The notes beneath the pieces are model-generated. The model saw only the letters and a program-made list of their open reading frames with translations, was not told the DNA's origin and did not search any database. Position numbers and translations under genes: made by a program. From Mangrovimonas yunxiaonensis (lineage in GTDB: Bacteria; Bacteroidota; Bacteroidia; Flavobacteriales; Flavobacteriaceae), in the NCBI RefSeq assembly GCF_000733475.1, contig NZ_JPFK01000002.1, positions 137,501-201,500 on the forward strand: a stretch of 64,000 bases of DNA, read 5' to 3'. Positions 26,885 through 36,348 of the stretch are shown here, piece by piece (the stretch's first letter is position 1; the number at the start of each line of letters is the position of its first letter).

Positions 26885-28000
26885 TTAGGTAAATGTTTTA
26901 TCCCTAAATTTTAAAATTGGTTTTTCAAAAAATGTGTAAAGTAATTCAGACAACAATATGGTTATTGCTAAATACAATATTATCAATCCAAACGAAAACA
27001 AATTATTAAACACCTCGTCCTGGAAGTAGTTTTGAACATATAAAAGAATCAATGAATAATTTACCAGATATATGGCATAGGATCTAGTGCTTAAATAATA
27101 AAAAACACCCCTAATTTTCCCGTAAGGCTTTAGGTGAATACAAAAAGGAAATACTGCAGCACAACACAGCATGACCAATGGCAAATAACCAAACACATAA
27201 AACCACAAATGGTTTGTTACTTGAATATTATCCAAATACATCCAGAGATGCACCCCTGAAAACATCAAAAAAGATAAAACAAACAACTCTATTCGCCTTG
27301 CTCTAAAAAAAGCAGAAAATCTATTGATAGCATAATATAATAAAAAGCCTATATAGATAGAGTCTAACCTATAAATAACTACTTTTCTAAAGCTTGCACT
27401 CCATGCTTTGTAACTTGATATGTTAGGAGCAGAAACATAAAACTCAACCTTTATTAATAGTAATATTAAAATAGTAACAACAACACCCCACAAAAATACC
27501 TGTTGGCTTTGTTTTTTTATAAAAACAAATAATAGGTAGACTATAAAAGGGTAGATTAAATACGCATACTCTTCTATAGACAAACTCCAAGCTTCAGTAA
27601 AAAAATCAGGATGTGGTGTTGTAAAATTCTGAAGAAAAAGCACATAACGCCAAACAGTATCGGGCAATTTTTGTGTTGTAATACTTACTAATAGTATATT
27701 AAATAATAGTATTAAAAAATAATTGGGAAGTGTTCTAAGCCACCGTCGTTTCCAAAACGTAAACAAATCTGGAAAAGTTGTTTTACCATGATTAATCATG
27801 TTCAACAAAATACCCCCTATTAAATATCCACTTAATACAAAAAACAAATCTACTCCAACCGCTCCCAAACTTCTGATAAATAAAAATAAAGGATGCGATG
27901 TTTCAGCAACTAAAAGATAAGTACAATGGGAAGCAACAACCAATAATATCGCTAAGGCTCTAAGAACATCTAATCCAAAAATTCTATTATTAGAAGCCAT
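26885..28000 (-). CDS. Acyltransferase 3 family (OafA/YrhL-like) membrane protein
   Basis: A 371-residue integral membrane protein with about ten hydrophobic segments. The N-terminus LDVLRALAILLVVASH with the conserved His, and VGVDLFFVLSGYLIGG, are the hallmarks of the acyltransferase 3 family, which O-acylates surface sugars, peptidoglycan or secondary metabolites. Codon use is more A/T-rich than in the neighbouring aconitase and moxR genes, and it separates two core genes. Recent acquisition is possible. The acceptor is unknown. Confidence 0.9.
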   Translation of the reverse strand: MASNNRIFGLDVLRALAILLVVASHCTYLLVAETSHPLFLFIRSLGAVGVDLFFVLSGYLIGGILLNMINHGKTTFPDLFTFWKRRWLRTLPNYFLILLFNILLVSITTQKLPDTVWRYVLFLQNFTTPHPDFFTEAWSLSIEEYAYLIYPFIVYLLFVFIKKQSQQVFLWGVVVTILILLLIKVEFYVSAPNISSYKAWSASFRKVVIYRLDSIYIGFLLYYAINRFSAFFRARRIELFVLSFLMFSGVHLWMYLDNIQVTNHLWFYVFGYLPLVMLCCAAVFPFCIHLKPYGKIRGVFYYLSTRSYAIYLVNYSLILLYVQNYFQDEVFNNLFSFGLIILYLAITILLSELLYTFFEKPILKFRDKTFT

Positions 28001-28055
28001 AAAAGCGACTTATTTTTAATAACAGCAAACTACACTCACACAGTTTTAACTAACT

Positions 28056-29009
28056 CTAAAACAAACTTTTTATAATCTGACTGTATGAAATCCCCTCGGC
28101 TTCGGCCTTATAATTTTTAATGATTCGGTGTTTTAAAACACTGTTGGCCACAGCCTGAACATTTTCTATATCGGGAGAATATTTACCGTGGATTGCCGCA
28201 TGGGTTTTTGCCGCTAAAATTAAATTTTGGGAGGCTCTTGGTCCTGCACCCCAATCTATATAGTCTTTTACCAATTGCGTTGCTGTACTAGAATTTGGGC
28301 GTGTTTTCCCTACCATGCCAACGGCATACTCTATCACATTATCGGCTACTGGAATTCTCCTAATTAAGCTTTGGATGTCCAGTATGTCTTGGGCAGAAAA
28401 CAAGGGCCTTACCGTTTGTTCTTGGTCGGCAGTCGTGGCTTTTACCACAGCTACTTCTTCTTCAAACGAAGGATACCCTAAATCTACGGCAAACATAAAC
28501 CTATCTAATTGGGCTTCGGGCAATGGGTAAGTACCTTCTTGCTCTATAGGGTTTTGGGTGGCCAACACAAAATATGGCTGATCGAGTTTATAGTGGTGAC
28601 CTGCTACAGTAACGGCGCGTTCCTGCATGGCCTCTAACAGTGCTGCTTGGGTTTTTGGCGGGGTACGGTTTATCTCGTCTGCTAAAATAATATTAGAGAA
28701 AACAGGGCCTTTTATAAACTTAAAGTGTCTGTTTTCATCAAGAATCTCACTTCCTAAAATATCGCTGGGCATCAGGTCTGGCGTAAATTGTATACGTTTA
28801 AAATCTAGACCCAGTGCTTGGGCTATGGTTTTTACCAAAAGCGTTTTGGCCAATCCTGGTACACCAATTAAAAGCGTATGCCCGCCAGAGAATACCGAAA
28901 CAAGCACTTGCTCTACAACTTGGTCTTGACCAATAATTATTTTGGCAATCTCTGCCCGTAAAGCCTCGTATTTTTTTAAGAACTCTTCTAACTTCGCTAC
29001 GTCTGACAT
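28056..29009 (-). CDS. MoxR-family AAA+ ATPase
   Basis: Chaperone-type ATPase, 317 residues. Walker A is GVPGLAKT and Walker B ILADEINR; ATQNPIEQEGTYPLPEAQLDRF is the MoxR signature, given here in its key parts. MoxR proteins usually act with VWA-domain partners, but none is adjacent. Instead it lies one base downstream of a run of three SurA/parvulin-like genes and is probably in their operon. Confidence 0.93.
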   Translation of the reverse strand: MSDVAKLEEFLKKYEALRAEIAKIIIGQDQVVEQVLVSVFSGGHTLLIGVPGLAKTLLVKTIAQALGLDFKRIQFTPDLMPSDILGSEILDENRHFKFIKGPVFSNIILADEINRTPPKTQAALLEAMQERAVTVAGHHYKLDQPYFVLATQNPIEQEGTYPLPEAQLDRFMFAVDLGYPSFEEEVAVVKATTADQEQTVRPLFSAQDILDIQSLIRRIPVADNVIEYAVGMVGKTRPNSSTATQLVKDYIDWGAGPRASQNLILAAKTHAAIHGKYSPDIENVQAVANSVLKHRIIKNYKAEAEGISYSQIIKSLF

Positions 29010-29010
29010 A

Positions 29011-30513
29011 TTAGTTTTGCTTTAACCAATTTCCTGAAAAATCGCAATTGCGGTGCTCGCCATTGATTTTTATGTAAGTATCTATAATTTTTTCGTCTTG
29101 CCATTTTTCTATGGCCTTAAAACGCTTTTCATTAAGGGCGAGTTCTTTTATTTTTAAGTAGTCTTTAGAGTAATCGGCAACGTGCTCATCAACTCGGTCG
29201 GTAACACGCATAATTTTAAACTTAACACGGCCCGTTCTATCGGCTTCGGTAATGACCTTGCTAATGTCTCCTTCTTTCAGCCCTTGTATTTGACCGTATA
29301 GTTCTGGATCCATTTTTGTTAGCTCGAATTTGTAATCTTGAGTTTCTGGGTTGATTAAAAACCCGCCTTCGCTACGGGTTTCCTTTTCGTCGCTGCGCTC
29401 TCTTGCGGCATCTTCAAAAGAAATATCGCCAGCTTCAATAAGAGCTTTAATTTCGTTGATGCCATCTTGTGCTTGCTTTATAGCAGACTGAGACACTTCT
29501 GGAATTAACAGGATGTGCCTAACATCGTATTCCTGACCTCTAATTTTTTCTAAATAAACAATATGAAACCCGAAATCGGTCTCGAACGGTTCAGAAATTT
29601 CTCCTTCCTGCAACGAGAAGGCCGCTTCTCTAAACTCCTTTACCATTCGCGGTTCTTTACGGTTTAATGTGTAGAGTCCGCCATTGGGCACAGAAGCTTT
29701 ATCGTCTGTATAAAGCACCACCTTAGACCTAAAGCTTGCCCCATTATCCTGTACATCGGCCTTAAACTGTTTTAATTGGTTAATGGCTTTTTGTTTGCTT
29801 TCTTCTGAAACTTCTGGCTCGATAACAATTTGCGACACCTTAAGTTCGGTACCAAAAGTGGGCCTGTCGTCCTCTGGGATTTTGTTAAAAAACTCTCTTA
29901 CCTCTTCTGGCGTTACTTCAATTTCTTCTACAATTTTCTTTTGCATTTCGCTGGCCAATTTCTGCGACATATTAATCTCGAACATTTCGTCGCGCAGTTC
30001 TTTTTCGCTGCTTCTATCGTAAAAGGCCACAAGATCTTTCATCGATTTTCCAGACTGGGCCATCATTTGTTGTAGTTGGTAATCGACACTCGATCTTATT
30101 TCGGCATCGGCAACCTCTATACTGTCTTGTATGGCGTGATGTGCGTACAGTTTGTCTTCTAACATTTTACCAAAAATCTGGCATTTGGTAACGCCTTGTA
30201 AAGATGCGCCACTGGCTTTTAGCTCGAGCATGGTTTTATCGATATCAGAATCGAGGATAATATAATCGCCTACCACAGCTGCCACACCATCTATCTTTCT
30301 CGACTGAAATGGCTTAACAGTGTCTATTGTTTTTACGGCCGTTGTTTGTAAGCTATCGGTTAAAACAACATGGTTTACTGGGACTGTTGTTTGTGTGCTA
30401 TCGGCCTTAATTTCCTGTGCTGAAGAAAAAGCGGTAGCCATACATGATAAAAGGGTAAGCGCGAGTGCTTTGTGATTAGTTGTATATTTCAAAGCTTTTA
30501 TTTTTTGTTGCAT
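29011..30513 (-). CDS. Periplasmic SurA-type peptidyl-prolyl isomerase
   Basis: A 500-residue exported protein (signal peptide cleaved near TAFSSA). A SurA-like N-terminal chaperone domain begins DGVAAVVGDYIILDSDID. Two parvulin modules follow, the second clearly canonical: VRHILLIPEVSQ, FEDAARERSDE, EGGFL. SurA assists folding of outer-membrane proteins. The start lies 38 bases inside the upstream gene, so expression is likely coupled. Third member of a consecutive group of parvulin-family genes. Confidence 0.88.
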   Translation of the reverse strand: MQQKIKALKYTTNHKALALTLLSCMATAFSSAQEIKADSTQTTVPVNHVVLTDSLQTTAVKTIDTVKPFQSRKIDGVAAVVGDYIILDSDIDKTMLELKASGASLQGVTKCQIFGKMLEDKLYAHHAIQDSIEVADAEIRSSVDYQLQQMMAQSGKSMKDLVAFYDRSSEKELRDEMFEINMSQKLASEMQKKIVEEIEVTPEEVREFFNKIPEDDRPTFGTELKVSQIVIEPEVSEESKQKAINQLKQFKADVQDNGASFRSKVVLYTDDKASVPNGGLYTLNRKEPRMVKEFREAAFSLQEGEISEPFETDFGFHIVYLEKIRGQEYDVRHILLIPEVSQSAIKQAQDGINEIKALIEAGDISFEDAARERSDEKETRSEGGFLINPETQDYKFELTKMDPELYGQIQGLKEGDISKVITEADRTGRVKFKIMRVTDRVDEHVADYSKDYLKIKELALNEKRFKAIEKWQDEKIIDTYIKINGEHRNCDFSGNWLKQN

Positions 30514-31330
30514 CTTTAGTGATATCTTTTTCCAACTCTTTAATGAGTTCTAATTTTCTTTTGTTAATAACGATTTTATCAATGGTAGGCCTAACATATT
30601 CTATGGGGGCAGTACTGTTTCGAAGCAAAACATCGTTAATATAAATCAAATATAAACCTAATGAATCTTTAAGTTGTATAAAATTTGTTTTTTTTAACAA
30701 TTGGCTTCTGTTTTCGGCCGTTATGGGGGGTATCTTATCGACAACCTGATCGACTTTAACCCAAACCGAATCGTTTAAGGAATAGGATTTAAACTGAATG
30801 GCAATCGAATCTAGCTCCCGCTTGTCATCGGCTTCAAAACGCTTGAATTTCTTTTCAATCTCGTCGACACTTAGGGCGTTTTCCTCTATGTTTATGTATC
30901 TAAGTTTTATTAAATCTTCATTAAGTTTAAACACCGATTCATGCGCTTTATAATACGCTTCGGCCTCTACCCGAGACACCGATGTGTCTATGTTTTTGGC
31001 GACCAAAGCTTCTAAATAAGCATTGGCATACAGTTCATTCTTGTACTTTTCTACTAAGGTTTCGAAATTAAGCAATTGCGTTTCTGGCAAATTGCGCTTT
31101 GCCCCATCAACCAACAGCTGCTGCGTGGCCCAACGGTTAATATAGTTGTTAACCAAAGCCGTGCTGTCTTCTTTAGAAAGCCCTTCCGACACCAGTTTTT
31201 CTATATCGTTTTGATAGAGGTAAACTTCGTTTACTTTTGCCACAGGAACCCTATCGTCTGTTTCCTTGAAAAAATGGCATGAAAACAGCGTTAAAAAAAC
31301 GCTTGGTATTATAATTCTTGAAAAACGCAA
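30476..31330 (-). CDS. Parvulin/SurA-family lipoprotein (chaperone domain only)
   Basis: A 284-residue lipoprotein (lipobox LFSC, Cys at residue 18). The N-terminal half resembles the SurA chaperone domain (VAKVNEVYLYQNDIEKLV), but no convincing parvulin catalytic core follows, so it may be a chaperone without isomerase activity. It starts at TTG directly after the stop codon of the upstream 650-residue gene (TAATTG) and overlaps the downstream SurA-like gene by 38 bases. Tight spacing implies coordinated stoichiometry. Confidence 0.75.
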   Translation of the reverse strand: MRFSRIIIPSVFLTLFSCHFFKETDDRVPVAKVNEVYLYQNDIEKLVSEGLSKEDSTALVNNYINRWATQQLLVDGAKRNLPETQLLNFETLVEKYKNELYANAYLEALVAKNIDTSVSRVEAEAYYKAHESVFKLNEDLIKLRYINIEENALSVDEIEKKFKRFEADDKRELDSIAIQFKSYSLNDSVWVKVDQVVDKIPPITAENRSQLLKKTNFIQLKDSLGLYLIYINDVLLRNSTAPIEYVRPTIDKIVINKRKLELIKELEKDITKDATKNKSFEIYN

Positions 31331-33283
31331 TTACTTGTTTATTTGTGATTTTATTTGGTTAAGAACAGCTTGATCTATAGTTACAGCATATTTTTTGTGA
31401 AGCTTTTCTATGAACTTTTGCTCTTTATAATTCTGAAAATCGGTAAGAACCATTCCTCTAACATCTGCTAACGCCTTAGTGGTTTTAGGAAAAACCTCTT
31501 TTACGTTTACCACCAAAAACGTGTCGTCCTTTTGGTAGATGTTTGAAATGCCCTTTTCTAACGTTAACGCTTCTGGTAAAGCTTGGTGGCCTACTTCCAG
31601 AATGCCCGAAGTAAACATAATATTTACCTGATCGTTTTTGTTTAGCGCCTCTTTTATTGTATCTGTTGTTTCGCCTTTACGCAGCATTTTAGCCGCTTTT
31701 TTAACAATCTGTTTGTTTGGCGACGAGGCAACATCTGCATTCACCCTAGTGTTCCAATAATAAGCCGCTTTATGGTCTTGATAAAATTTCTCCAAGCCCA
31801 AACTATCTTCTTTAGCGGCCTGCCAAATGGTTGTTTCCATCAAATCGAAAAGCAACAGACCATCTCTATATTCTTCTATAATATGGGCATATTCTTCGTT
31901 TACATCTTCTAAATTGGCCTCTCTATACTGCATTAGGTGGCTGCCTAAAAACGCCTCGTAATTTTGCGTTACAAGCGTTGCCAATGGTTTTTCTGGCGTT
32001 GGCCTTCTTTGGGTTCTTACCAAATACTCGCCAAAATCTGAATAGGTTAGTTGCAAGTCGCCAATTTTAACCAATGGTTTTTCTGAAGGAAAATCTTTTG
32101 GCAACTGCCACATGCCTTTAAAATACGACGTGTTTAAAATGGTTGTAAAATAGGTTAATGCAGCGGTATTATCTTCTATGTTATATTCCTGTTTTAATTT
32201 TGCTATTAAGGCTTCATTTATTAGGTTGGATCTGGAGTCGCGCTTTACTTTTGCCTCAAGTTCTGGCTGTAGCACTTCAAAAGGTTTAATGGGTGTTTTT
32301 TTGTAAAGCTTAACAATGTGCCATCCAAATTCTGTTTCAAACGGTTTTGACAAATCGCCTTGTTCTTGAAGCCCAAAAGCGACATCCTCAAATTTAGAAG
32401 AGCTTAGTTGCCCACTTTCAAAAGGTGGTAGTTTTCCGCCTTGGGTAGCAGAGCCTTTATCTTCTGAAAACTGCTTGGCCAAGGTTTCGAAATCTTCGCC
32501 TTGCTGCAGTTTTTGATAAATATCGTTAATTCTGTTTTCTACGTCGGCATTGGTGGATTTATCGGTGCTCTTATTAGCCACCATAATGTGTGCAACGGTT
32601 CGTTCGCCACGGGATTTTCTTTTATCGTAAACCTTAACAATATGATAGCCAAATCTGGTTTTAAATGGCATGGAGATCTCTCCTACTGGGGTATTGTATG
32701 CGGCATTTTCAAACTTGTAAACCATTTTAAAGCCCGAAAAATATCCTAGATCTTCGGCAAATACTGTTTGCCCATCGTGCACATCGTTCTTAACCTTATC
32801 AAAGCCTTCTGCTTGCACCCTTTCCCTTAACTTAACCAACCTGTTATAAACGTTTAAAGTATCTTCTGGGCTGGCGTCTTGGTTTAACCTTATTAAAATA
32901 TGGCTAGCCTTAACTTCGTTGGCCATTCTTTGGTAAGCCTCCTCTATTAATTGGTTGGTAACCTTGCTGTCTGACATATAATTTTTCGCCAATTGTTTTT
33001 TGTACCCCTCCAACTCTTTTTTGTAAGCCGCCTTCTGGTTTAAACCTAAAGCTTCTGCTTCCTTGAGTTTTAGCTTATAGTTTACAAAAAGCTGCAAATA
33101 GGCTTCAACATCTTTTTGCGATTCGTCTTGTACCAAATCCAAGTTCTTGTTAAAAACCCTTACAAACTCTTTGGCATAAACCGGCGTTCCTTCAACGGTA
33201 AACAAAATCTCATCTTCTAAATCTTGGGCTTGCACCATTACTGATGTGGCCAAAAACAATACTAGAATATATAAACGGTGCAT
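31331..33283 (-). CDS. Periplasmic peptidyl-prolyl isomerase with two parvulin domains
   Basis: A 650-residue protein with signal peptide (cleavage at MVQAQD). The SurA-like N-terminal domain is followed by two parvulin modules: VKASHILIRLNQD near residue 120 and VAHIMVANKSTD near 230, the latter with FETLAKQFSEDKGS and GGKLPPFESGQL. The C-terminal 280 residues are not recognised and may be a client-binding extension. First gene of the group 33283-28056 that ends with MoxR. Confidence 0.88.
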   Translation of the reverse strand: MHRLYILVLFLATSVMVQAQDLEDEILFTVEGTPVYAKEFVRVFNKNLDLVQDESQKDVEAYLQLFVNYKLKLKEAEALGLNQKAAYKKELEGYKKQLAKNYMSDSKVTNQLIEEAYQRMANEVKASHILIRLNQDASPEDTLNVYNRLVKLRERVQAEGFDKVKNDVHDGQTVFAEDLGYFSGFKMVYKFENAAYNTPVGEISMPFKTRFGYHIVKVYDKRKSRGERTVAHIMVANKSTDKSTNADVENRINDIYQKLQQGEDFETLAKQFSEDKGSATQGGKLPPFESGQLSSSKFEDVAFGLQEQGDLSKPFETEFGWHIVKLYKKTPIKPFEVLQPELEAKVKRDSRSNLINEALIAKLKQEYNIEDNTAALTYFTTILNTSYFKGMWQLPKDFPSEKPLVKIGDLQLTYSDFGEYLVRTQRRPTPEKPLATLVTQNYEAFLGSHLMQYREANLEDVNEEYAHIIEEYRDGLLLFDLMETTIWQAAKEDSLGLEKFYQDHKAAYYWNTRVNADVASSPNKQIVKKAAKMLRKGETTDTIKEALNKNDQVNIMFTSGILEVGHQALPEALTLEKGISNIYQKDDTFLVVNVKEVFPKTTKALADVRGMVLTDFQNYKEQKFIEKLHKKYAVTIDQAVLNQIKSQINK

Positions 33284-33474
33284 AGTGCTCTATTTAATCG
33301 CGTTCCTGCAAAAATAAAACAATTCGTGTATTAAGCAATGCCTTTAACATACCAGAAGAACACAATATTAAATGTGTTGCCTAACGCTAAGGAATCCCCT
33401 TTAGTTTAACTTAAACAGGTCTTGTTAAAACGGTTCCCATTTTTTTTTATTACATTTATTAAATTTCAACTCCT

Positions 33475-33930
33475 ATGACATACGACACCGAGATTATAGT
33501 AGCCTTGCCCCTTGAAGACTTCTTTAAAAAACTTGACGACCCTGCTAACATGAAGCACTGGCAAAAAGGCCTGCAGTCGTATGAATTAATTTACGGCAGT
33601 CCGGGAGCCATAGGCTCTAAAACTAAGCTTAGCTATAAAATAGGCAAACGGGAAATGGTTCTTATAGAGACCATAACTGCCAAAAACGCTCCGCATGAGT
33701 TTCATGCTACTTACGATACTAAAGGTATGCATAATGTTCAGGAAAATTATTTTGAAGAAACTGCAGACGGCCATACAAAATGGGTGTCGAAAAACGAATT
33801 TATTCCCACCAAGCTTTTCTATCGGCTTATGACTTTACTTCTACCAGGCGCTTTTAAAAAGCAGTCCAAAAGTTATATGATGGCTTTTAAGCAGTTTGCA
33901 GAGCACGGCACCTCTGTTGCAACTCCTTAA
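33475..33930 (+). CDS. SRPBCC-family (polyketide cyclase/START-like) protein
   Basis: A 151-residue soluble protein. It begins TYDTEIIVALPLEDFFKKLDDPANMKHWQKGL, a typical first strand and helix of the helix-grip fold (key residues PLEDFF and W of MKHW). A long C-terminal helix closes the hydrophobic pocket. Ligand unknown. It converges with the glycosyltransferase gene 18 bases downstream. Confidence 0.82.
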   Translation: MTYDTEIIVALPLEDFFKKLDDPANMKHWQKGLQSYELIYGSPGAIGSKTKLSYKIGKREMVLIETITAKNAPHEFHATYDTKGMHNVQENYFEETADGHTKWVSKNEFIPTKLFYRLMTLLLPGAFKKQSKSYMMAFKQFAEHGTSVATP

Positions 33931-33948
33931 AACGAACCGCAATCTAGC

Positions 33949-35187
33949 TTACGCATTCTTGTTTTTTGCTTCTATCCACTTGGCCTTAAACTTTGTGCTT
34001 TGGTGGTAATGGTGCCTAAGCATATTCCCCATAAAATTCTGTTGCCTGTGCTGTTTTAAGGTTTGTTGGAGTTGGGTTAAATGCATAAAAAAAGCCTCTG
34101 TAAAAATGGGACTAAAAAAGCGTTCCTTTAAAACCAAAACGCCGTTTTCACTAAAACGTTTCCAATGTGCTTCCTGGGTATATAATTCAACCGCTTTTTG
34201 CACAAAATCTGTATTGTTATCGCATATAAACCCATTGGGCTGGTAGTTGCCAAACATGCCTTCGGCAGCTATAGGCGACATGACACAGGGCGTACCGTTA
34301 CGCATCGCATCGATAAGTTTTCCTTTTAAACCTGCCCCAAAGGGCAACGGAGCTAGACACACCTTATGTGCTGCCATGGTACTATGAATATCGTCTACAA
34401 AACCCTTAATTAAGAAGCCCTGTTTTTCGTTGTGCAACTGGGTGACCTTTTGCGAGGCATGCGCACCATAAACATGCAGTTCTGCTTTGGGTAAACGCTG
34501 CTTAATTTGTGGCCAGATAGTTGTTTTTAGCTTTAAAACGGCTTGGTAATTTGGTTCGTGAAGAAATGTCCCTACCGTAATAAAATGGTTGCGGTTGCCA
34601 TACTTGGGCATCCCTGAAAAATAACTCTCTGGCATAGGCTCTAAAAGAAAAGGCAAATAGTACAACAGTTGCGCATCGATTTTAAACTTTTCTTGCAACA
34701 GCAAAACCTCTGTTTCAGAAATAATTAAGCTTAGGTCGCACCTTAATATACTGGCTACCTCTCGTATTGCCGTTTCGTTAAAGAGATACTCATTGGTAAA
34801 CTTGGCTTCATCCTTAAAAGCCTGTTGCCTGCCTTTTCTCAAAAAGTGTAAATCTTCGGTATCTAAAATTAATAATGCTTCTGGGCATCTTTGTGAGACA
34901 CGCCAGCCAAATTGCTCTTCGGTTAAAAACCGATCAAAAAGCACCACGTCGGGTTTTAATCGGTCTATAAAATCGTCGAAGCTCGGGTGGTTTAAGGCAA
35001 TAGGTTGTTCTGCCACTCCTAGCGCTTTTAAGTCTTCGGACCTTTCGGTTTTGTTTGCAGTTGTTGCAAAAGTAATTTGGTAGCCTTTGGAAAGGAATAT
35101 GTTTATAAGCTGCAACATTCTGCTTCCTGCCGCCGAACTTTTAGGCTCTGGCCAAACAACGCCTATTACAAGTAGGTTTTTTTGCAC
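33949..35187 (-). CDS. Glycosyltransferase (GT-B fold, group 1-like)
   Basis: A 412-residue protein with two Rossmann-like halves. The N-terminal half is VIGVVWPEPKSSAAGSRMLQL and the C-terminal half has VHVYGAHAS, IKGFVDDIHSTMAAHKVCLAPLPFGAG and GKLIDAMRNGTPCVMSP, where the donor-binding E of the usual EAM is D. Acceptor unknown. It starts at GTG (35185-35187) immediately after the stop codon of the haem-binding gene (TAAGTG), so both are cotranscribed. Confidence 0.85.
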   Translation of the reverse strand: MQKNLLVIGVVWPEPKSSAAGSRMLQLINIFLSKGYQITFATTANKTERSEDLKALGVAEQPIALNHPSFDDFIDRLKPDVVLFDRFLTEEQFGWRVSQRCPEALLILDTEDLHFLRKGRQQAFKDEAKFTNEYLFNETAIREVASILRCDLSLIISETEVLLLQEKFKIDAQLLYYLPFLLEPMPESYFSGMPKYGNRNHFITVGTFLHEPNYQAVLKLKTTIWPQIKQRLPKAELHVYGAHASQKVTQLHNEKQGFLIKGFVDDIHSTMAAHKVCLAPLPFGAGLKGKLIDAMRNGTPCVMSPIAAEGMFGNYQPNGFICDNNTDFVQKAVELYTQEAHWKRFSENGVLVLKERFFSPIFTEAFFMHLTQLQQTLKQHRQQNFMGNMLRHHYHQSTKFKAKWIEAKNKNA

Positions 35188-35664
35188 TTATTCTGGTCTT
35201 GGCGCCAATGAAATCTTAAAGCGTGCTTTTTCCACCCAACTTACCACTGCCTGTATTTGGGCGTCGGTTAACTTGGCCTTACTATGCGCCCAAGTATAAG
35301 ATTCTAAAGGCATTTCCCGTTTTTCTACCAACTCTGCAACCTCCTCTAGCTTGTGGTCTTTTTTCTTTGCGGAATACCCTTCCCATTTAGAAAAATTCAA
35401 CTCTTCCTTACCGTGTTCTACATGATCGTGCAACCAATAATTAACCGGGGTAATGTTGCTATACCATGGGTATCGGGTGTGGTTGCTGTGGCAATCAAAA
35501 CACGTTTCATTTAAAATAAGCTTAATGTCCTCGGGCGGATTAGTATCGGCAAAAAACGTCTCGACAGAGGTTAAATCGCCTTCATTTTTTTCTGGCCCAA
35601 AAAATTGGGCAACAACAAAACCAACCAAAAGGAGCAACCCTATTTTTTTTAGTATGTTTTTCAT
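35188..35664 (-). CDS. Membrane-anchored haem-binding domain protein
   Basis: A 158-residue protein with an N-terminal membrane anchor and a c-type haem site CFDCH (CxxCH) followed by SNHTRYPWYSNITPVNYWL. This matches the haem-binding domain found in Bacteroidota c-type proteins. The haem would sit in the periplasm. Electron partner unknown. Shares an operon with the glycosyltransferase gene. Confidence 0.85.
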   Translation of the reverse strand: MKNILKKIGLLLLVGFVVAQFFGPEKNEGDLTSVETFFADTNPPEDIKLILNETCFDCHSNHTRYPWYSNITPVNYWLHDHVEHGKEELNFSKWEGYSAKKKDHKLEEVAELVEKREMPLESYTWAHSKAKLTDAQIQAVVSWVEKARFKISLAPRPE

Positions 35665-35701
35665 TTTAATTACTTTTATTCTATAAAAGTAGAAAAATCT
35701 A

Positions 35702-36274
35702 TTGACAACCGAGGCCCTTTATAAAGAATTAAGTTACGTTACCCACTCGCGGGAAAACAGGTTAAAATACGCCCAAATGCTTCTTGAGAATCCCCTTATA
35801 ATTCCAAAGGCCTTGGATATTTTATTTATGGTAAACGACAAAACCTCTTGTAGGGCTGCTTGGGTTTTAGAGTTTATGTGCCATGACAAGCTTACCGCCC
35901 TGGTGCCCTATCTGGATTATTTTACAGCACACATAAAAACGGTTCATCTAGATCCTGCCGTTAGGCCTGTTGCCAAAATTTGCGAATACCTCGCTAAGGC
36001 TTTTTACGCCAAAAACAACGCCCTTATTAAAGCGCAACTTACCACAGAACACCAAGAGCGACTTATAGAAGTTTGTTTTGATTACTTGATTAGCGACCAA
36101 AAAATAGCCCCCAAAGCCTACGCCATGAATGCCCTATATTTATTTGGGCAGGATTACCCATGGATTCATCCAGAATTAAAGTCTATATTGGAACGCGACT
36201 ACCAAATGCAAAGCAGTGGGTTTAAGGCGCGCGCCAAGCATATTCTAAAAAAAATAAAACAGGAAAAATCTTAA
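35702..36274 (+). CDS. Conserved protein with helical-repeat character, upstream of purB
   Basis: A 190-residue soluble protein made of amphipathic helices (SCRAAWVLEFMCHDK, PVAKICEYLAKAFY, KARAKHILKKIKQEK), HEAT-like in rhythm. An in-frame TAG at 35690-35692 leaves TTG 35702 as the only start giving the full N-terminus; the next ATG is about 25 codons inside. It precedes purB by 74 bases. Function unknown. Confidence 0.75.
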   Translation: MTTEALYKELSYVTHSRENRLKYAQMLLENPLIIPKALDILFMVNDKTSCRAAWVLEFMCHDKLTALVPYLDYFTAHIKTVHLDPAVRPVAKICEYLAKAFYAKNNALIKAQLTTEHQERLIEVCFDYLISDQKIAPKAYAMNALYLFGQDYPWIHPELKSILERDYQMQSSGFKARAKHILKKIKQEKS

Positions 36275-36315
36275 AAAACCAAGATGCATCGCTTCTGTCT
36301 TCATTTCAAAACCGT

Positions 36316-36323
36316 TATCTTTG
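36316..36323 (+). promoter_or_regulatory. -7 promoter element of purB
   Basis: TATCTTTG matches TAnnTTTG and lies 25 bases before the purB ATG, so purB can be expressed independently of the gene before it. Confidence 0.75.
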
Positions 36324-36348
36324 CAACTTCTAAAAAAACCAACACAAC

